Assembly: GCA_017939755.1 (NCBI GenBank)
Contig: JAGBAJ010000046.1
Coordinates: forward strand, 1-52,206
Direction of reading: 5' to 3'
DNA length: 52,206 nucleotides
Source of the DNA: Clostridia bacterium
Lineage (GTDB): Bacteria; Bacillota; Clostridia; TANB77; CAG-508
Positions 45,314-52,206 of the stretch are shown piece by piece. Under the pieces are notes generated by a model, which saw nothing but the letters and a program-made list of their open reading frames with translations, did no database searches and was not told where the DNA came from. Positions within the stretch are counted from its first letter, which is position 1. Each line of letters starts with the position of its first letter. The translations under genes were made by a program, and so were the position numbers.

Positions 45314-45604
45314 TCACTTATTAAACCATATTATTTTCTTTATACCAAAGTTGTTACAAAACCAAAAAATAGATGCCTCATAATCTGAATATTCAACCAC
45401 ATCATTTGCAATATCGAAAGAAATGTCAGTAATTTCATATTCCTGGCCATCTACCTTTACGATAAAACGACCGTAACCATCATAATCTGTAAAATACCCG
45501 CCAATACAAAGTTGTAAAAAGTTTCCCACTTCCATAACCTCTCCATATTGGGACACCTCTTTAAGTGTAACCTTAGGAGTACAAGGCATTAATTCATATT
45601 TCAT
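45314..45604 (-). CDS. Hypothetical protein, 96 aa
   Basis: Beta-rich (GEVMEVGNFLQLCIGGYFTD; YGRFIVKVDGQEYEITDISF). Overlaps the YopX gene end by four bases. Unknown. Confidence 0.65.
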   Translation of the reverse strand: MKYELMPCTPKVTLKEVSQYGEVMEVGNFLQLCIGGYFTDYDGYGRFIVKVDGQEYEITDISFDIANDVVEYSDYEASIFWFCNNFGIKKIIWFNK

Positions 45605-46038
45605 ATCTTTTCCACCATATCTAAATTATTTGTTAATATTCCGTAATTTTCTGCAATCTCAAAAAAAGAAATAAAATTAGAACGAAAACATCCATTATAA
45701 TGTTTACCCGTCTGCTCTAAAACTTCATAAACAATTCTATCATAATTAATTTCTTGACAAGTTAAACCAAATGCTCCATTTTTTATAGTGACAAACATTT
45801 CTTGGCAATTAAATTTAACTTTATCTCCAGTATATAACTTTTTTTCATTTTTGTCAAGAAAAGTAGAGTACATTTCAATGGTATTGTCATCAACTTCATA
45901 AACATCGCCCATAAAACTACGCTTATCACTAATTTCATAGCCGCCACCACCGTCATTTGGGGTCAGCAAATCACCATAAATTATTTCTCCTTTTTCTGGA
46001 GACCACGCTTTAAATTCTATTATATCTTCCCAGAACAC
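45601..46038 (-). CDS. yopX: YopX family protein, 145 aa
   Basis: EFKAWSPEKGEIIYGDLL at the start, then VDDNTIEMYSTFLDKNEKKLYTGDKVKFN, the YopX signature (RAWD.....M.Y....; V...T.GQ.TGL.DKNG..IYEGDIV...). Two-domain phage protein of unknown function named from Bacillus SPbeta. GTG start with GGGGG upstream. Its C-terminal domain is the SH3-like half. Confidence 0.88.
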   Translation of the reverse strand: MFWEDIIEFKAWSPEKGEIIYGDLLTPNDGGGGYEISDKRSFMGDVYEVDDNTIEMYSTFLDKNEKKLYTGDKVKFNCQEMFVTIKNGAFGLTCQEINYDRIVYEVLEQTGKHYNGCFRSNFISFFEIAENYGILTNNLDMVEKI

Positions 46039-46589
46039 TAATAATTACCCCCATTACCAAACAATGTTACGCCAATATGCTCCATAATTACTTTACCAAA
46101 ATTTTTCTTTAATTCATTCCATTTATATGTATGATAAAGTCCTTCCCAACAATTTTCACTAGTTTCCTCATATATACCATAAGTCGTAATTTCTTCAAAA
46201 GTTTGAACCATTGGGGCATTAGGTATTTCCAAGCGAAAAGTCTTTGTTTGCCCAAAAATCGTTACTTTGAATATAATCCATAAAGAATATATCGACCATC
46301 CGCAAGCAGAAATGTTTTCTATCTCTATTTTAGCATCTGGTATAGTGTTAAATAAGTCTTGGGTTAACCATTTTACAAGTTTATTATACTCATTTTCCTC
46401 TACTTCCGCATCTTTATACGAATGAAAAGCCTCAGTTAAATTTATAAGTGAGCAAAGCTCTCCATAATTTAACATAAAATTTTTATATGTTTCAAGGCAG
46501 TCTCGTTTAATAGCCACTATATCATATTGTAAATTTTTTATTTCATTTTCTTTTTCTATTATTCTATGTAGTTTTTCCTCTAATGTCAT
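46038..46589 (-). CDS. Hypothetical protein, 183 aa
   Basis: N-terminal coiled coil (EEKLHRIIEKENEIKNLQYD), then an alpha/beta domain with CGWSIYSLWIIFKVTIFGQT. One-base overlap with the YopX start. Unknown. Confidence 0.65.
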   Translation of the reverse strand: MTLEEKLHRIIEKENEIKNLQYDIVAIKRDCLETYKNFMLNYGELCSLINLTEAFHSYKDAEVEENEYNKLVKWLTQDLFNTIPDAKIEIENISACGWSIYSLWIIFKVTIFGQTKTFRLEIPNAPMVQTFEEITTYGIYEETSENCWEGLYHTYKWNELKKNFGKVIMEHIGVTLFGNGGNY

Positions 46590-47272
46590 TTTTGCACCTC
46601 ACAAATAAAGCCACAATCGGCAAATAATTCTATTATTGATTTTTCTCCGTGTAATGTTCGTTGATGTGATGTTCTAAACTCTCTTTCTTTTTCATAAATT
46701 AGTCTAATTTTACCATCTTCAAGTTCAAACTCTTGCTTCCAAAACTTACACAGATCATAAATATTTAATCCCACTGAAACTACCGTTTTATTTTTATATC
46801 TTGCTATGGTAGGACGGCACATTCCAATTTGTTCTAAATAAACACCATCTCTCAAGTTAGCGTTTTCATATTGTTCAATCTTAGAATTTAACTCTTGTAT
46901 TTGCTCCAATCGCTTTACCGCCAGATTTTGGCAAAATATTCGCTCTTCCTGTTCTGTGCGGAAGTTTTGTCGCAATTCTTTTAATTCCTCTTCCTGTCGT
47001 TCTAGCCAATCAGAATGTAAATCTTCACTCATTAAAGTATCAATATTACTAGCCAGTTCTAACTGTCCTGCCTCCCTGGCAATATCTAATGCTTCTTCTC
47101 TAGAAACAAAATCGCCGTCAGAAGTAATAAATCCCTGCTCAATATATGCAAGTTCTACACCACCAACATACTCTGAAGTGATTTGATAAAAACATTTTGT
47201 ATGGTCAAAACCAGTATAAAGTTTATTTTTATAGCGAATCGCCGCCTTCGTAATTATCTTCATTCGTTTCAT
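46586..47272 (-). CDS. Conserved phage-type protein (TSDGDFVSREEAL), 228 aa
   Basis: N-terminal block IITKAAIRYKNKLYTGFDHT, then EQGFITSDGDFVSREEALDIAREAGQL. The QGFxTSxGxFVxRxEAxxIAxxAGQ string is common in uncharacterised phage proteins. A coiled coil fills residues about 85-140. AAGGAAG before ATG. Four-base overlap with the next gene. Confidence 0.74.
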   Translation of the reverse strand: MKRMKIITKAAIRYKNKLYTGFDHTKCFYQITSEYVGGVELAYIEQGFITSDGDFVSREEALDIAREAGQLELASNIDTLMSEDLHSDWLERQEEELKELRQNFRTEQEERIFCQNLAVKRLEQIQELNSKIEQYENANLRDGVYLEQIGMCRPTIARYKNKTVVSVGLNIYDLCKFWKQEFELEDGKIRLIYEKEREFRTSHQRTLHGEKSIIELFADCGFICEVQK

Positions 47273-47642
47273 ACTTCCTTATTTGTTCATTTATAATAAC
47301 GTGACAATCAAATATATCGTCAAATAGTAATAAATATTTATTAAGAATATTCCTAGCCGTCTGCAATTCTTTAATTGCAAGTTGATTATTAATATTTGGA
47401 CGGCGAGTTTTTCGTTTCCACTTTTCTTCAAGTTGTAATTTATACATATCTCTTTGTCGAATAAGCCTTCCGTTCTGTTCTTCTAATTGAGAAATCACGC
47501 CTTCGTACCAATCTTTATCTTCTAACTCTGCTATTCTTTGGTCTTTTTCGTTAAGTAGTTCTACAATGTCATCAGTATGGTATGTAAGCCCCGTTTCAGT
47601 ATCTTGAATAATACCCCCTGCTTCATATTTATATCTTTCCAC
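47229..47642 (-). CDS. Coiled-coil protein with DQRIAELE motif, 137 aa
   Basis: GTG start after AAGGGGG. Residues about 25-75 form a heptad coil (EKDQRIAELEDKDWYEGVIS). The same DQRIAELE word occurs in the proteins at 47656 and 48216, so these are related accessory proteins. Overlaps the downstream gene by 44 bases. Confidence 0.65.
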   Translation of the reverse strand: MERYKYEAGGIIQDTETGLTYHTDDIVELLNEKDQRIAELEDKDWYEGVISQLEEQNGRLIRQRDMYKLQLEEKWKRKTRRPNINNQLAIKELQTARNILNKYLLLFDDIFDCHVIINEQIRKYETNEDNYEGGDSL

Positions 47643-47655
47643 TATTATTTCCCCC

Positions 47656-48018
47656 TTATTTTTTTAATAATTGACGCTCAAGTTCTTCTATTTGTTTATC
47701 AATAAATTTTAACAAATTATCATCTATCTTTAACTCGTCATCAACATTTATGGTTAATACGCTATCAGGATCGTCTATATTATCTGGGGTCCTATTTGCT
47801 TCACAAAACTCTTTTACTTGTTTTAATTTTTGAATACAAAGTAAGCCCTCATTTTTTTCCAGTTCAGATATTCTTCGGTCTCGTTGTTCTAAATCTTCTC
47901 TCAGTTGCCAATTTTGATATGGCTCATCATCACCAACCAATAAAGTCCTGCACCCTTTACAAGTTTCTTGTCCGTTGTGCTCACAGGTATAACAATTTAC
48001 AATATAGTTTTTACTCAT
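47656..48018 (-). CDS. Cys-knuckle plus coiled-coil protein, 120 aa
   Basis: N-terminal CYTCEHNGQETCKGC, a possible zinc knuckle, then a coil (LEQRDRRISELEKNEG) and the end FIDKQIEELERQLLKK. The (I)D-K-Q-I-E-E-L end recurs in the proteins at 49319 and 49644. AAGGAG before ATG. Confidence 0.68.
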   Translation of the reverse strand: MSKNYIVNCYTCEHNGQETCKGCRTLLVGDDEPYQNWQLREDLEQRDRRISELEKNEGLLCIQKLKQVKEFCEANRTPDNIDDPDSVLTINVDDELKIDDNLLKFIDKQIEELERQLLKK

Positions 48019-48019
48019 A

Positions 48020-48211
48020 CTATTCTCCTTTTTTATCTAAATAATAGGATTCGTATAGTTCTCTTAAATCAAGTGTTATATTTCTTAAAAATTGCTTATT
48101 ATATGGTTTTTCAAATTCAGGTGTTTTTTCTAAACACTCAATCAAAATGTTTAAGTGACTTCTCATTATTCTTAAACCAGTTAATAATTCTTGTTCATTT
48201 TCCGCTTTCAT
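48020..48211 (-). CDS. Small helical protein, 63 aa
   Basis: Helical throughout (ELLTGLRIMRSHLNILIECL). One base before the next start. Unknown. Confidence 0.6.
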   Translation of the reverse strand: MKAENEQELLTGLRIMRSHLNILIECLEKTPEFEKPYNKQFLRNITLDLRELYESYYLDKKGE

Positions 48212-48215
48212 ACCA

Positions 48216-48599
48216 TTATCCCTTCAATTCTTCCAGTTTTTTAAGTGCTTCTTCTTTGGTGACATATACCCAGTCATAACCATTTCCGCAAACATCGTAA
48301 TATACAAAATCTGTATGAGTTTCTTCCTTTTCAATAGTTATACTATCTATAGTTATTACGTATATATCATCACTAGATACAGCATAAACTTCTTGCCCAA
48401 CCTTAAACTTCGGTACAATCGCATTTTTCAGTTTTTCTTCTAGGTCTTTAATAGTATCACACATAGCAACCCTAGTCTCTGCTAATAGTTTTACATTCTC
48501 GTTGCTCTTTACAAGTTTTGCTTCTAGTTCTGCTATTCGTTGGTCTTGATTATAAATTGTTTTAAGTAAGGCATCTACCATATTAATATTTTCACTCAT
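48216..48599 (-). CDS. Coiled-coil plus PKFKVG-domain protein, 127 aa
   Basis: Heptad coil (NQDQRIAELEAKLVKSNENV ... LEEKLKNA) joined to IVPKFKVGQEVYAVSSDDIY, a small beta domain. Paralogue of the 94-aa protein at 17936, which keeps only the last heptads before the same domain. Recurrent phage family of unknown function. Confidence 0.72.
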   Translation of the reverse strand: MSENINMVDALLKTIYNQDQRIAELEAKLVKSNENVKLLAETRVAMCDTIKDLEEKLKNAIVPKFKVGQEVYAVSSDDIYVITIDSITIEKEETHTDFVYYDVCGNGYDWVYVTKEEALKKLEELKG

Positions 48600-48610
48600 A
48601 CTATTTTCCT

Positions 48611-49108
48611 CTACTTTATCTCGTTTATCAACTTATTCTCTTCCCAACTATCAGGGATATTGCTTATCCAACCACAATGAATAGACTTAATTGTTCCATC
48701 TGGTCTATAAAACTTTTGAGCATCCCACCCCTTATAGATTGGTATACCTAAATCAAACTTCCCTTGTTTTATTGAATATCTTAAAACATCACTAACAATA
48801 ATAATAAAGTCCTTTTTTATTTCAACAAGATACCTTAAAAACTCTCTCACTTGGCTGAACGGTGGATTTGTTATCACAATATCGTATTTGTTATAATCAA
48901 CTTTTCTCCATTCCTTGCCATCTTGTTTAACATCGTAATAGCAATCTTTTAAGTATTTATATATATTACTTTCTCTTGTGTCGCAAGGACAAATAATTTT
49001 CTTACCTCTTAAATCATATTTGTGAAGTTCTCTAACCACATCTTTATACATTGTGAAAAACTCATCATCAAATGTTTTTCTTTTACTAGTCTTAATCTGT
49101 TGCGCCAT
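48611..49108 (-). CDS. EcoRI-type N6-adenine DNA methyltransferase, short (165 aa)
   Basis: SAM-site-like KIICPCDTRESNIYKYL (about 37-53) followed by DIVITNPPFSQVREFLRYLV with the catalytic NPPF at 81-84, and a C-terminal HCGWISNIPDSW. The motif order and the FDDEFFTMYKDVVREL opening fit the EcoRI methyltransferase family. At 165 residues it lacks most of the target-recognition part of the 320-residue enzyme, so it may be a minimal enzyme or a degenerate one. No restriction gene is adjacent. AAGGAG before ATG. Confidence 0.8.
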   Translation of the reverse strand: MAQQIKTSKRKTFDDEFFTMYKDVVRELHKYDLRGKKIICPCDTRESNIYKYLKDCYYDVKQDGKEWRKVDYNKYDIVITNPPFSQVREFLRYLVEIKKDFIIIVSDVLRYSIKQGKFDLGIPIYKGWDAQKFYRPDGTIKSIHCGWISNIPDSWEENKLINEIK

Positions 49109-49134
49109 TTATTCTCCTTTATCGTGTTGGCGGG

Positions 49135-49317
49135 TTAGTTGTTACTGACACTTTCTAAAATATCCCCTATACCTAATTTTTCTTTTAAACTAAATAAAAC
49201 ATTACACCAATATACATCATAATTATCTGTTCTTTGTAATTCAACAACGTCTTCTGTTAACTTAAAAGCAATATTTAATAATTTTAATTCATCTTCAGTA
49301 AAATCTTCTTTCTCCAT
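49135..49317 (-). CDS. Small acidic helical protein, 60 aa
   Basis: Acidic, helical (DFTEDELKLLNIAFKLTEDV). Precedes the methyltransferase by 26 bases. Unknown. Confidence 0.6.
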   Translation of the reverse strand: MEKEDFTEDELKLLNIAFKLTEDVVELQRTDNYDVYWCNVLFSLKEKLGIGDILESVSNN

Positions 49318-49318
49318 A

Positions 49319-49657
49319 CTACTCCACTCCCTTTTTAAGTTCTTCTATTTGGTTGTCGATTTCTTTATAAAACTTTAGTCTTTCATCAAGATTAGCAAAC
49401 TTAATCAAATACCCATTTTCATCAGTTTTATTAACATTTGCTTTCACTTTCTCTAACTGCTCAATACAGAACAAGATTTTATCTTGGTTTATTGGACAAC
49501 TTGTTGCAGCATACTTTCTAAGTAATCTCTCTTTCTCAGCAAGTTCTTGTCTTGATTTTGTATATTCTCTTTCCAAATTTATGTATGATACATACAACTC
49601 ATTTGCCGACTCAAACTTACCAAACGCGGGAGTGGCTTCGCTATTACTTCTCTTCAT
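49319..49657 (-). CDS. Coiled-coil protein, 112 aa
   Basis: Heptad region (YINLEREYTKSRQELAEKER) and the C-terminal EIDNQIEELKKGVE that it shares with the 47656 and 49644 proteins. One CP pair (SCPIN). GAGG before ATG. Confidence 0.66.
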   Translation of the reverse strand: MKRSNSEATPAFGKFESANELYVSYINLEREYTKSRQELAEKERLLRKYAATSCPINQDKILFCIEQLEKVKANVNKTDENGYLIKFANLDERLKFYKEIDNQIEELKKGVE

Positions 49658-50237
49658 TTGTTTTTACCTCATCTTCTAACAACTTAATTTGTTTATCAAT
49701 TTCATCTAATAAGCCATCATAATAGCCTTGATTTAAACTTGAATTTTTTAAAGCCCTGTCTAGAGTTTCTTCTATTATTTCTTTGACCGTATTAAGTTTC
49801 TTTTCCGCAAACGAAATTTTATCTTGATTAAAAACCTTTAACATTACATCTGTCATATACACATCTTGCACTTTATCTTTATCTAAATAAAATCTATAAA
49901 TATGTGTATTTCTTACATCCTCAAGCTCTTGCCCTTTTTCTGCTAATTGTTTTTTTAACTGTGCGTTTTCAGCAATTAAATCATTTTGTCGATTTACATA
50001 AGCCCTTGCATATTCAGTAGACCATTTCTCAAGTTCTTTTTCATCTTTTGTAAGTTTATTTTTTAATTCGGCATTTTCTGTTTTTAACTCAACAACTAAC
50101 TCACTAAGTTTGCGCCTTTCTTCTAAACTAGTACTATACATTGCTTTATAGTCGTGTTCTTTATATGTAGATAGCTCATTTCTTAATTTAGTAATTGTTT
50201 CGCAATATTGATGATGCATAAAATCAATTTCGTCCAT
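49644..50237 (-). CDS. Long coiled-coil protein, 197 aa
   Basis: Continuous coil over about residues 15-110 (LVVELKTENAELKNKLTKDE; NAQLKKQLAEKGQELEDVRN), then a basic/acidic helix and an end DEIDKQIKLLEDEVK. Probably the longest member of the local coiled-coil family. Overlaps the 50224 gene by 14 bases. Confidence 0.7.
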   Translation of the reverse strand: MDEIDFMHHQYCETITKLRNELSTYKEHDYKAMYSTSLEERRKLSELVVELKTENAELKNKLTKDEKELEKWSTEYARAYVNRQNDLIAENAQLKKQLAEKGQELEDVRNTHIYRFYLDKDKVQDVYMTDVMLKVFNQDKISFAEKKLNTVKEIIEETLDRALKNSSLNQGYYDGLLDEIDKQIKLLEDEVKTNEEK

Positions 50238-50619
50238 TTTTCCTTAACGGCATCACGAACGCAACACCGCCTTCCCCCTTAATAACTAATATTTTACCAA
50301 CATATATTTTATATTTAGTAAAGCATCGAGTTAACATCTCAACTTGATATTTAGGAAAATTATCATAATTATCCGTCTCTTTCCAGTCACTTCCCTGCAC
50401 GAAATCCCCCAACAATTTCTCTACATCAGGATGCTCTCCCTCTGCCATAACTAATCCCGCAATCTCGCCGTCAGCAATAACTCCCCAATATCCATTGGTA
50501 AGATATGTTTTGCCATCGCGATAAAATGCTCCTGCGAGCCCTGGCCTATTATATTCTTTACTATGTTCTTTCCGCTCTTCTCTTTCTAACATACGAGCGA
50601 GACTTTTTAAGTTTTTCAC
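50224..50619 (-). CDS. Hypothetical protein, 131 aa
   Basis: GTG start after AAAGGAG. Contains SLARMLEREERKEHSKEYNR and GAFYRDGKTYLTNGYWGVIA. The RDGKxYLTNGYxxVI piece resembles phage proteins annotated only as conserved. Possibly a small beta domain. Unknown. Confidence 0.65.
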   Translation of the reverse strand: MKNLKSLARMLEREERKEHSKEYNRPGLAGAFYRDGKTYLTNGYWGVIADGEIAGLVMAEGEHPDVEKLLGDFVQGSDWKETDNYDNFPKYQVEMLTRCFTKYKIYVGKILVIKGEGGVAFVMPLRKNGRN

Positions 50620-50785
50620 TTTGTATTTTCTCCTTTGGTTGTTCTACCCTACTTTCTCGAAACGCTAAAACTAACAACAACGACTCTAACTCTGGCGTCA
50701 TCTTAACCCTAACATTTCCAGCAGGCATTTCTACATATAAACTTTGTTTTGTGACAGTGGCTATACTTTTAATAATTTGCTCCAT
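50561..50785 (-). CDS. Hypothetical protein with basic tail, 74 aa
   Basis: Strands at the start (IATVTKQSLYVEMPAGNVRV), helix, then SEKLKKSRSYVRKRRAERT. The basic end suggests nucleic-acid contact (inference). Overlaps both neighbours, 59 bases with the next gene. Confidence 0.6.
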   Translation of the reverse strand: MEQIIKSIATVTKQSLYVEMPAGNVRVKMTPELESLLLVLAFRESRVEQPKEKIQSEKLKKSRSYVRKRRAERT

Positions 50786-50984
50786 ATTTTTTTTGCATCC
50801 TTTTCATATCTTGAATAGCTAGTTCTTGGGCATACTCTAATGTATCCGCTCCCCACCATCCTGTCTTGTATTTATGAGAACCTTCTTCTTTTGGATCATA
50901 TACTATTGCAGAGTATTTACATTCACACAGAAGTGTCCCCGTTCTTATTTCCCATTTCCATCCGTTTGGTAATTCCATTCGCAT
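50769..50984 (-). CDS. Hypothetical Trp-rich protein, 71 aa
   Basis: MELPNGWKWEIRTGTLLCEC, then GWWGADTLEYAQELAIQDMK: a strand-rich N-terminus with a helix at the end. The ATG at 50978 is an alternative start. Overlaps both neighbours. Confidence 0.62.
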   Translation of the reverse strand: MRMELPNGWKWEIRTGTLLCECKYSAIVYDPKEEGSHKYKTGWWGADTLEYAQELAIQDMKRMQKKYGANY

Positions 50985-51141
50985 CCATCCTTTCTATTAT
51001 TTCTTTTAATATCTCAGCAAGTGTTACTTGATTTTTTGCCAGACTCTGTAACGATTTGTGTACTTTTAATATTTCTTCGTGTATCACTTTTTGGTTCTCT
51101 AATATCGTTTGCTCTTTAAACATCTTTTTTACCTCACTCAT
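50923..51141 (-). CDS. Coiled-coil protein, 72 aa
   Basis: All-helical (TILENQKVIHEEILKVHKSL) with heptads. First gene of the long operon; the start lies directly downstream of the promoter at 51143-51171. Confidence 0.64.
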   Translation of the reverse strand: MSEVKKMFKEQTILENQKVIHEEILKVHKSLQSLAKNQVTLAEILKEIIERMDANGITKRMEMGNKNGDTSV

Positions 51142-51142
51142 A

Positions 51143-51171
51143 ACTTATCATATTTTTTCCCCCTTTGTCAA
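51143..51171 (-). promoter_or_regulatory. Promoter of the 51141-42379 operon
   Basis: CTTGACA with -35 at 51166-51171 and a weak AT-rich -10 (ATAAGT, 17 bp). G-run in the spacer. Confidence 0.55.
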
Positions 51172-51206
51172 GTAAATCGCGCCCCTATTTTTTTCTAATG
51201 TGAATT

Positions 51207-51359
51207 TTAATGTAAATCGAGCAAAGACACCGTAAGGTGGCTTGGACGTTGGGTTGGGGGAAGTAGGGCTTTGAGTGATGGGTTGTTGTTTGGAGTAGTG
51301 GGTATTGTTGGGGTATTGTGGTTAGGTTTGGTATTGTGGTTGGGGGGAGGTTTTCTCAA
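51207..51359 (-). CDS. Pro/Asn/Thr-rich 50-aa ORF with TTG start (doubtful)
   Basis: A TTG eight bases after a GGGGGG run opens RKPPPNHNTKPNHNTPTIPT and continues as repeats of PNHNT/P. The frame may simply reflect the C-rich strand of this tract. Possible short secreted or linker-like peptide. Confidence 0.2.
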   Translation of the reverse strand: MRKPPPNHNTKPNHNTPTIPTTPNNNPSLKALLPPTQRPSHLTVSLLDLH

Positions 51360-51365
51360 TCACCA
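51230..51365. other. G/T-rich (plus strand) tract
   Basis: Several runs GGGG and GGGTTGGGGG, with TATTGTGGTT-type repetition. Capable in principle of G-quadruplexes on the plus strand. Compositionally the mirror of 29448-29600. Confidence 0.55.
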
Positions 51366-51421
51366 CACCCCCCTTAATTATATTCCGAGCCGACTATAAT
51401 ATTTCCCCCCTCTAACACATC

Positions 51422-51456
51422 ATTTAAGACCATTTTTAGCCCGTTTAAGCCACGAA
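51422..51456. repeat. AGCC iteron-like cluster, locus 4
   Basis: AAGACCATTTTTAGCCCGTT then TAAGCCACG, same spacing as at 376, 12937 and 29249. Confidence 0.5.
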
Positions 51457-51491
51457 AATAAAGGGATTGATAAATTCTTCACCGACTAATA

Positions 51492-51525
51492 AAAAAACGC
51501 CTAAAAACACTGTTTTAAGCGTAAA
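51492..51525. terminator. Bidirectional terminator
   Basis: ACGC-TAAAAAC / GTTTT-AAGCGT arms between A- and T-runs. Confidence 0.6.
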
Positions 51526-51583
51526 AAAATAAAATAACCAATAAAGTACCTTGTATAGCCGAGACTATACTTTTTCATTAAAA

Positions 51584-51614
51584 AAGCCCTATCAATTATT
51601 GATAAGACTCTTTA
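51584..51614 (-). terminator. Terminator after the 51623 gene
   Basis: AGTCTTATCAA / TTGATAGGGCT stem, T-run on the minus strand. Confidence 0.7.
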
Positions 51615-51622
51615 TACTTTAT

Positions 51623-52174
51623 TTAGTTATCTTCTCTTATTAATATTCTTACTGGAGTACAATATTTTAACTTATTAAGCCTTATATGTTTCTCTGCATC
51701 TTCATAAGTTAAGAACTTAGGTATATAATCACTTAGCAGGCTAACAGCACTATTTGATAAACCTGTATGGTCCACGTAATAATTATCACGAGTATCTTTA
51801 ATTACATACCAATATTCTGCTTCCCAGAACTTCATTCTATTTGGTATAACTATATCCATATTACATTTGTCACAACATCTATTACCTCTTGACGTCACTA
51901 ATGGTCTTATATCATTTCCCATTCCTTCATATTGTTTACCACATATAGAACAAATGTTTGCTTTACCTTCTAGAGCGCCTTTACTATTATATAGATTATC
52001 ATAATACTTCTTTTCTTCTAGACGCTCTTTATTCACTTCTTCTTCTAATAATTTTAAATAGGTTAATACCTCTTTGACTGCTGACTGTGTGAAGATTACT
52101 TCTTTTAACCCCTTACGCCCCTCTAGATTATATATCATATTACCTAGTGCGTGATAGTCTACTGGTATTGACAT
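51623..52174 (-). CDS. Zinc-finger protein, 183 aa
   Basis: Start at MSIPVDYHALGNMIYNLEGR with AAAAGGAG. Central CSICGKQYEGMGNDIRPLVT then GNRCCDKCN, a CxxC...CxxC finger. A coiled coil precedes it and an alpha/beta end follows (YEDAEKHIRLNKLKYCTPVR). Its promoter lies outside the window. Function unknown. Confidence 0.7.
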   Translation of the reverse strand: MSIPVDYHALGNMIYNLEGRKGLKEVIFTQSAVKEVLTYLKLLEEEVNKERLEEKKYYDNLYNSKGALEGKANICSICGKQYEGMGNDIRPLVTSRGNRCCDKCNMDIVIPNRMKFWEAEYWYVIKDTRDNYYVDHTGLSNSAVSLLSDYIPKFLTYEDAEKHIRLNKLKYCTPVRILIREDN

Positions 52175-52206
52175 AAGAACTCCTTTTAGTGTTAGGACCA
52201 TTTAGA

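Noticed and set aside
1..52206. Insertion sequences, transposases, integrases or rRNA
   Set aside because: No transposase, integrase or recombinase motifs, no terminal inverted repeats with target duplications, and no rRNA-like sequence were seen.

Overview
The window is a very AT-rich stretch of what is most likely a large tailed dsDNA bacteriophage (or prophage-like element) of a low-GC Gram-positive-type host. The phage reading rests on dozens of short, tightly packed and mostly unrecognised ORFs, a large phage tRNA array, phage-type families (YopX, Api92-like, gp88-like, a capsid-fold paralogue) and the absence of ribosomal or metabolic genes. Strong AGGAG ribosome sites and textbook TTGACA / 17 bp / TATAAT promoters suggest early genes read by the host vegetative polymerase. 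No terminase, portal, tail or polymerase gene lies here, so the phage class is not proven.

Layout. (1) 0-26.7 kb: about 50 small genes, nearly all on the minus strand, in short units of one to seven genes. Almost every unit is [terminator hairpin]-[18-bp palindrome]-[AT tract + TTGACA promoter]-[short leader]-[AGGAG]-gene. Recognisable products are a SprT-like zinc protease, a gp88-like Cys protein, an Api92-like protein, DUF4313, and zinc-ribbon/HTH proteins. Two minus-strand and two plus-strand small RNAs sit between them. (2) 21.5-28.4 kb: the dispersed repeats become dense, two clusters of DnaA boxes occur (23989-24017 and 25738-25766), and transcription diverges at about 26.8 kb. This is the best candidate for a replication origin. 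(3) 27.0-29.2 kb: four plus-strand genes, two of them paralogues. (4) 29.2-29.7 kb: convergent gene-poor zone with 10-bp tandem repeats and a C-rich tract. (5) 29.7-33.5 kb: an RNA-maintenance island on the minus strand with a Thg1-like 3'-5' polymerase, a Ro60/TROVE protein and, directly upstream of Ro60, a YrlA-type Y RNA whose tRNA-like head is circularly permuted, followed by a second Y-like RNA. (6) 33.6-37.65 kb: tRNA operon with 16 standard CCA-encoding tRNAs, one tRNA-like gene with altered loops, three tRNA-like structures without CCA, and a twice-repeated structured spacer. Its leader displays the anti-Shine-Dalgarno octamer in a hairpin loop. (7) 37.7-52.2 kb: overlapping minus-strand genes read as long operons: PcfJ-like protein, metallophosphoesterase, MGTNYY protein, zinc ribbons, a truncated major-capsid-like paralogue, YopX, an EcoRI-type N6-adenine methyltransferase fragment and several coiled-coil proteins.

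How parts may work together (inference): the tRNA array, Thg1-like enzyme, Ro60 and Y RNAs form one contiguous block whose common theme is making, repairing and sorting tRNA-like RNA. The left half looks like a modular early region in which host-takeover genes are carried as self-contained terminator/promoter cassettes. The 18-bp palindromes are confined to 0-28.4 kb, and an octamer GACGGCGA is strongly over-represented across the whole window.
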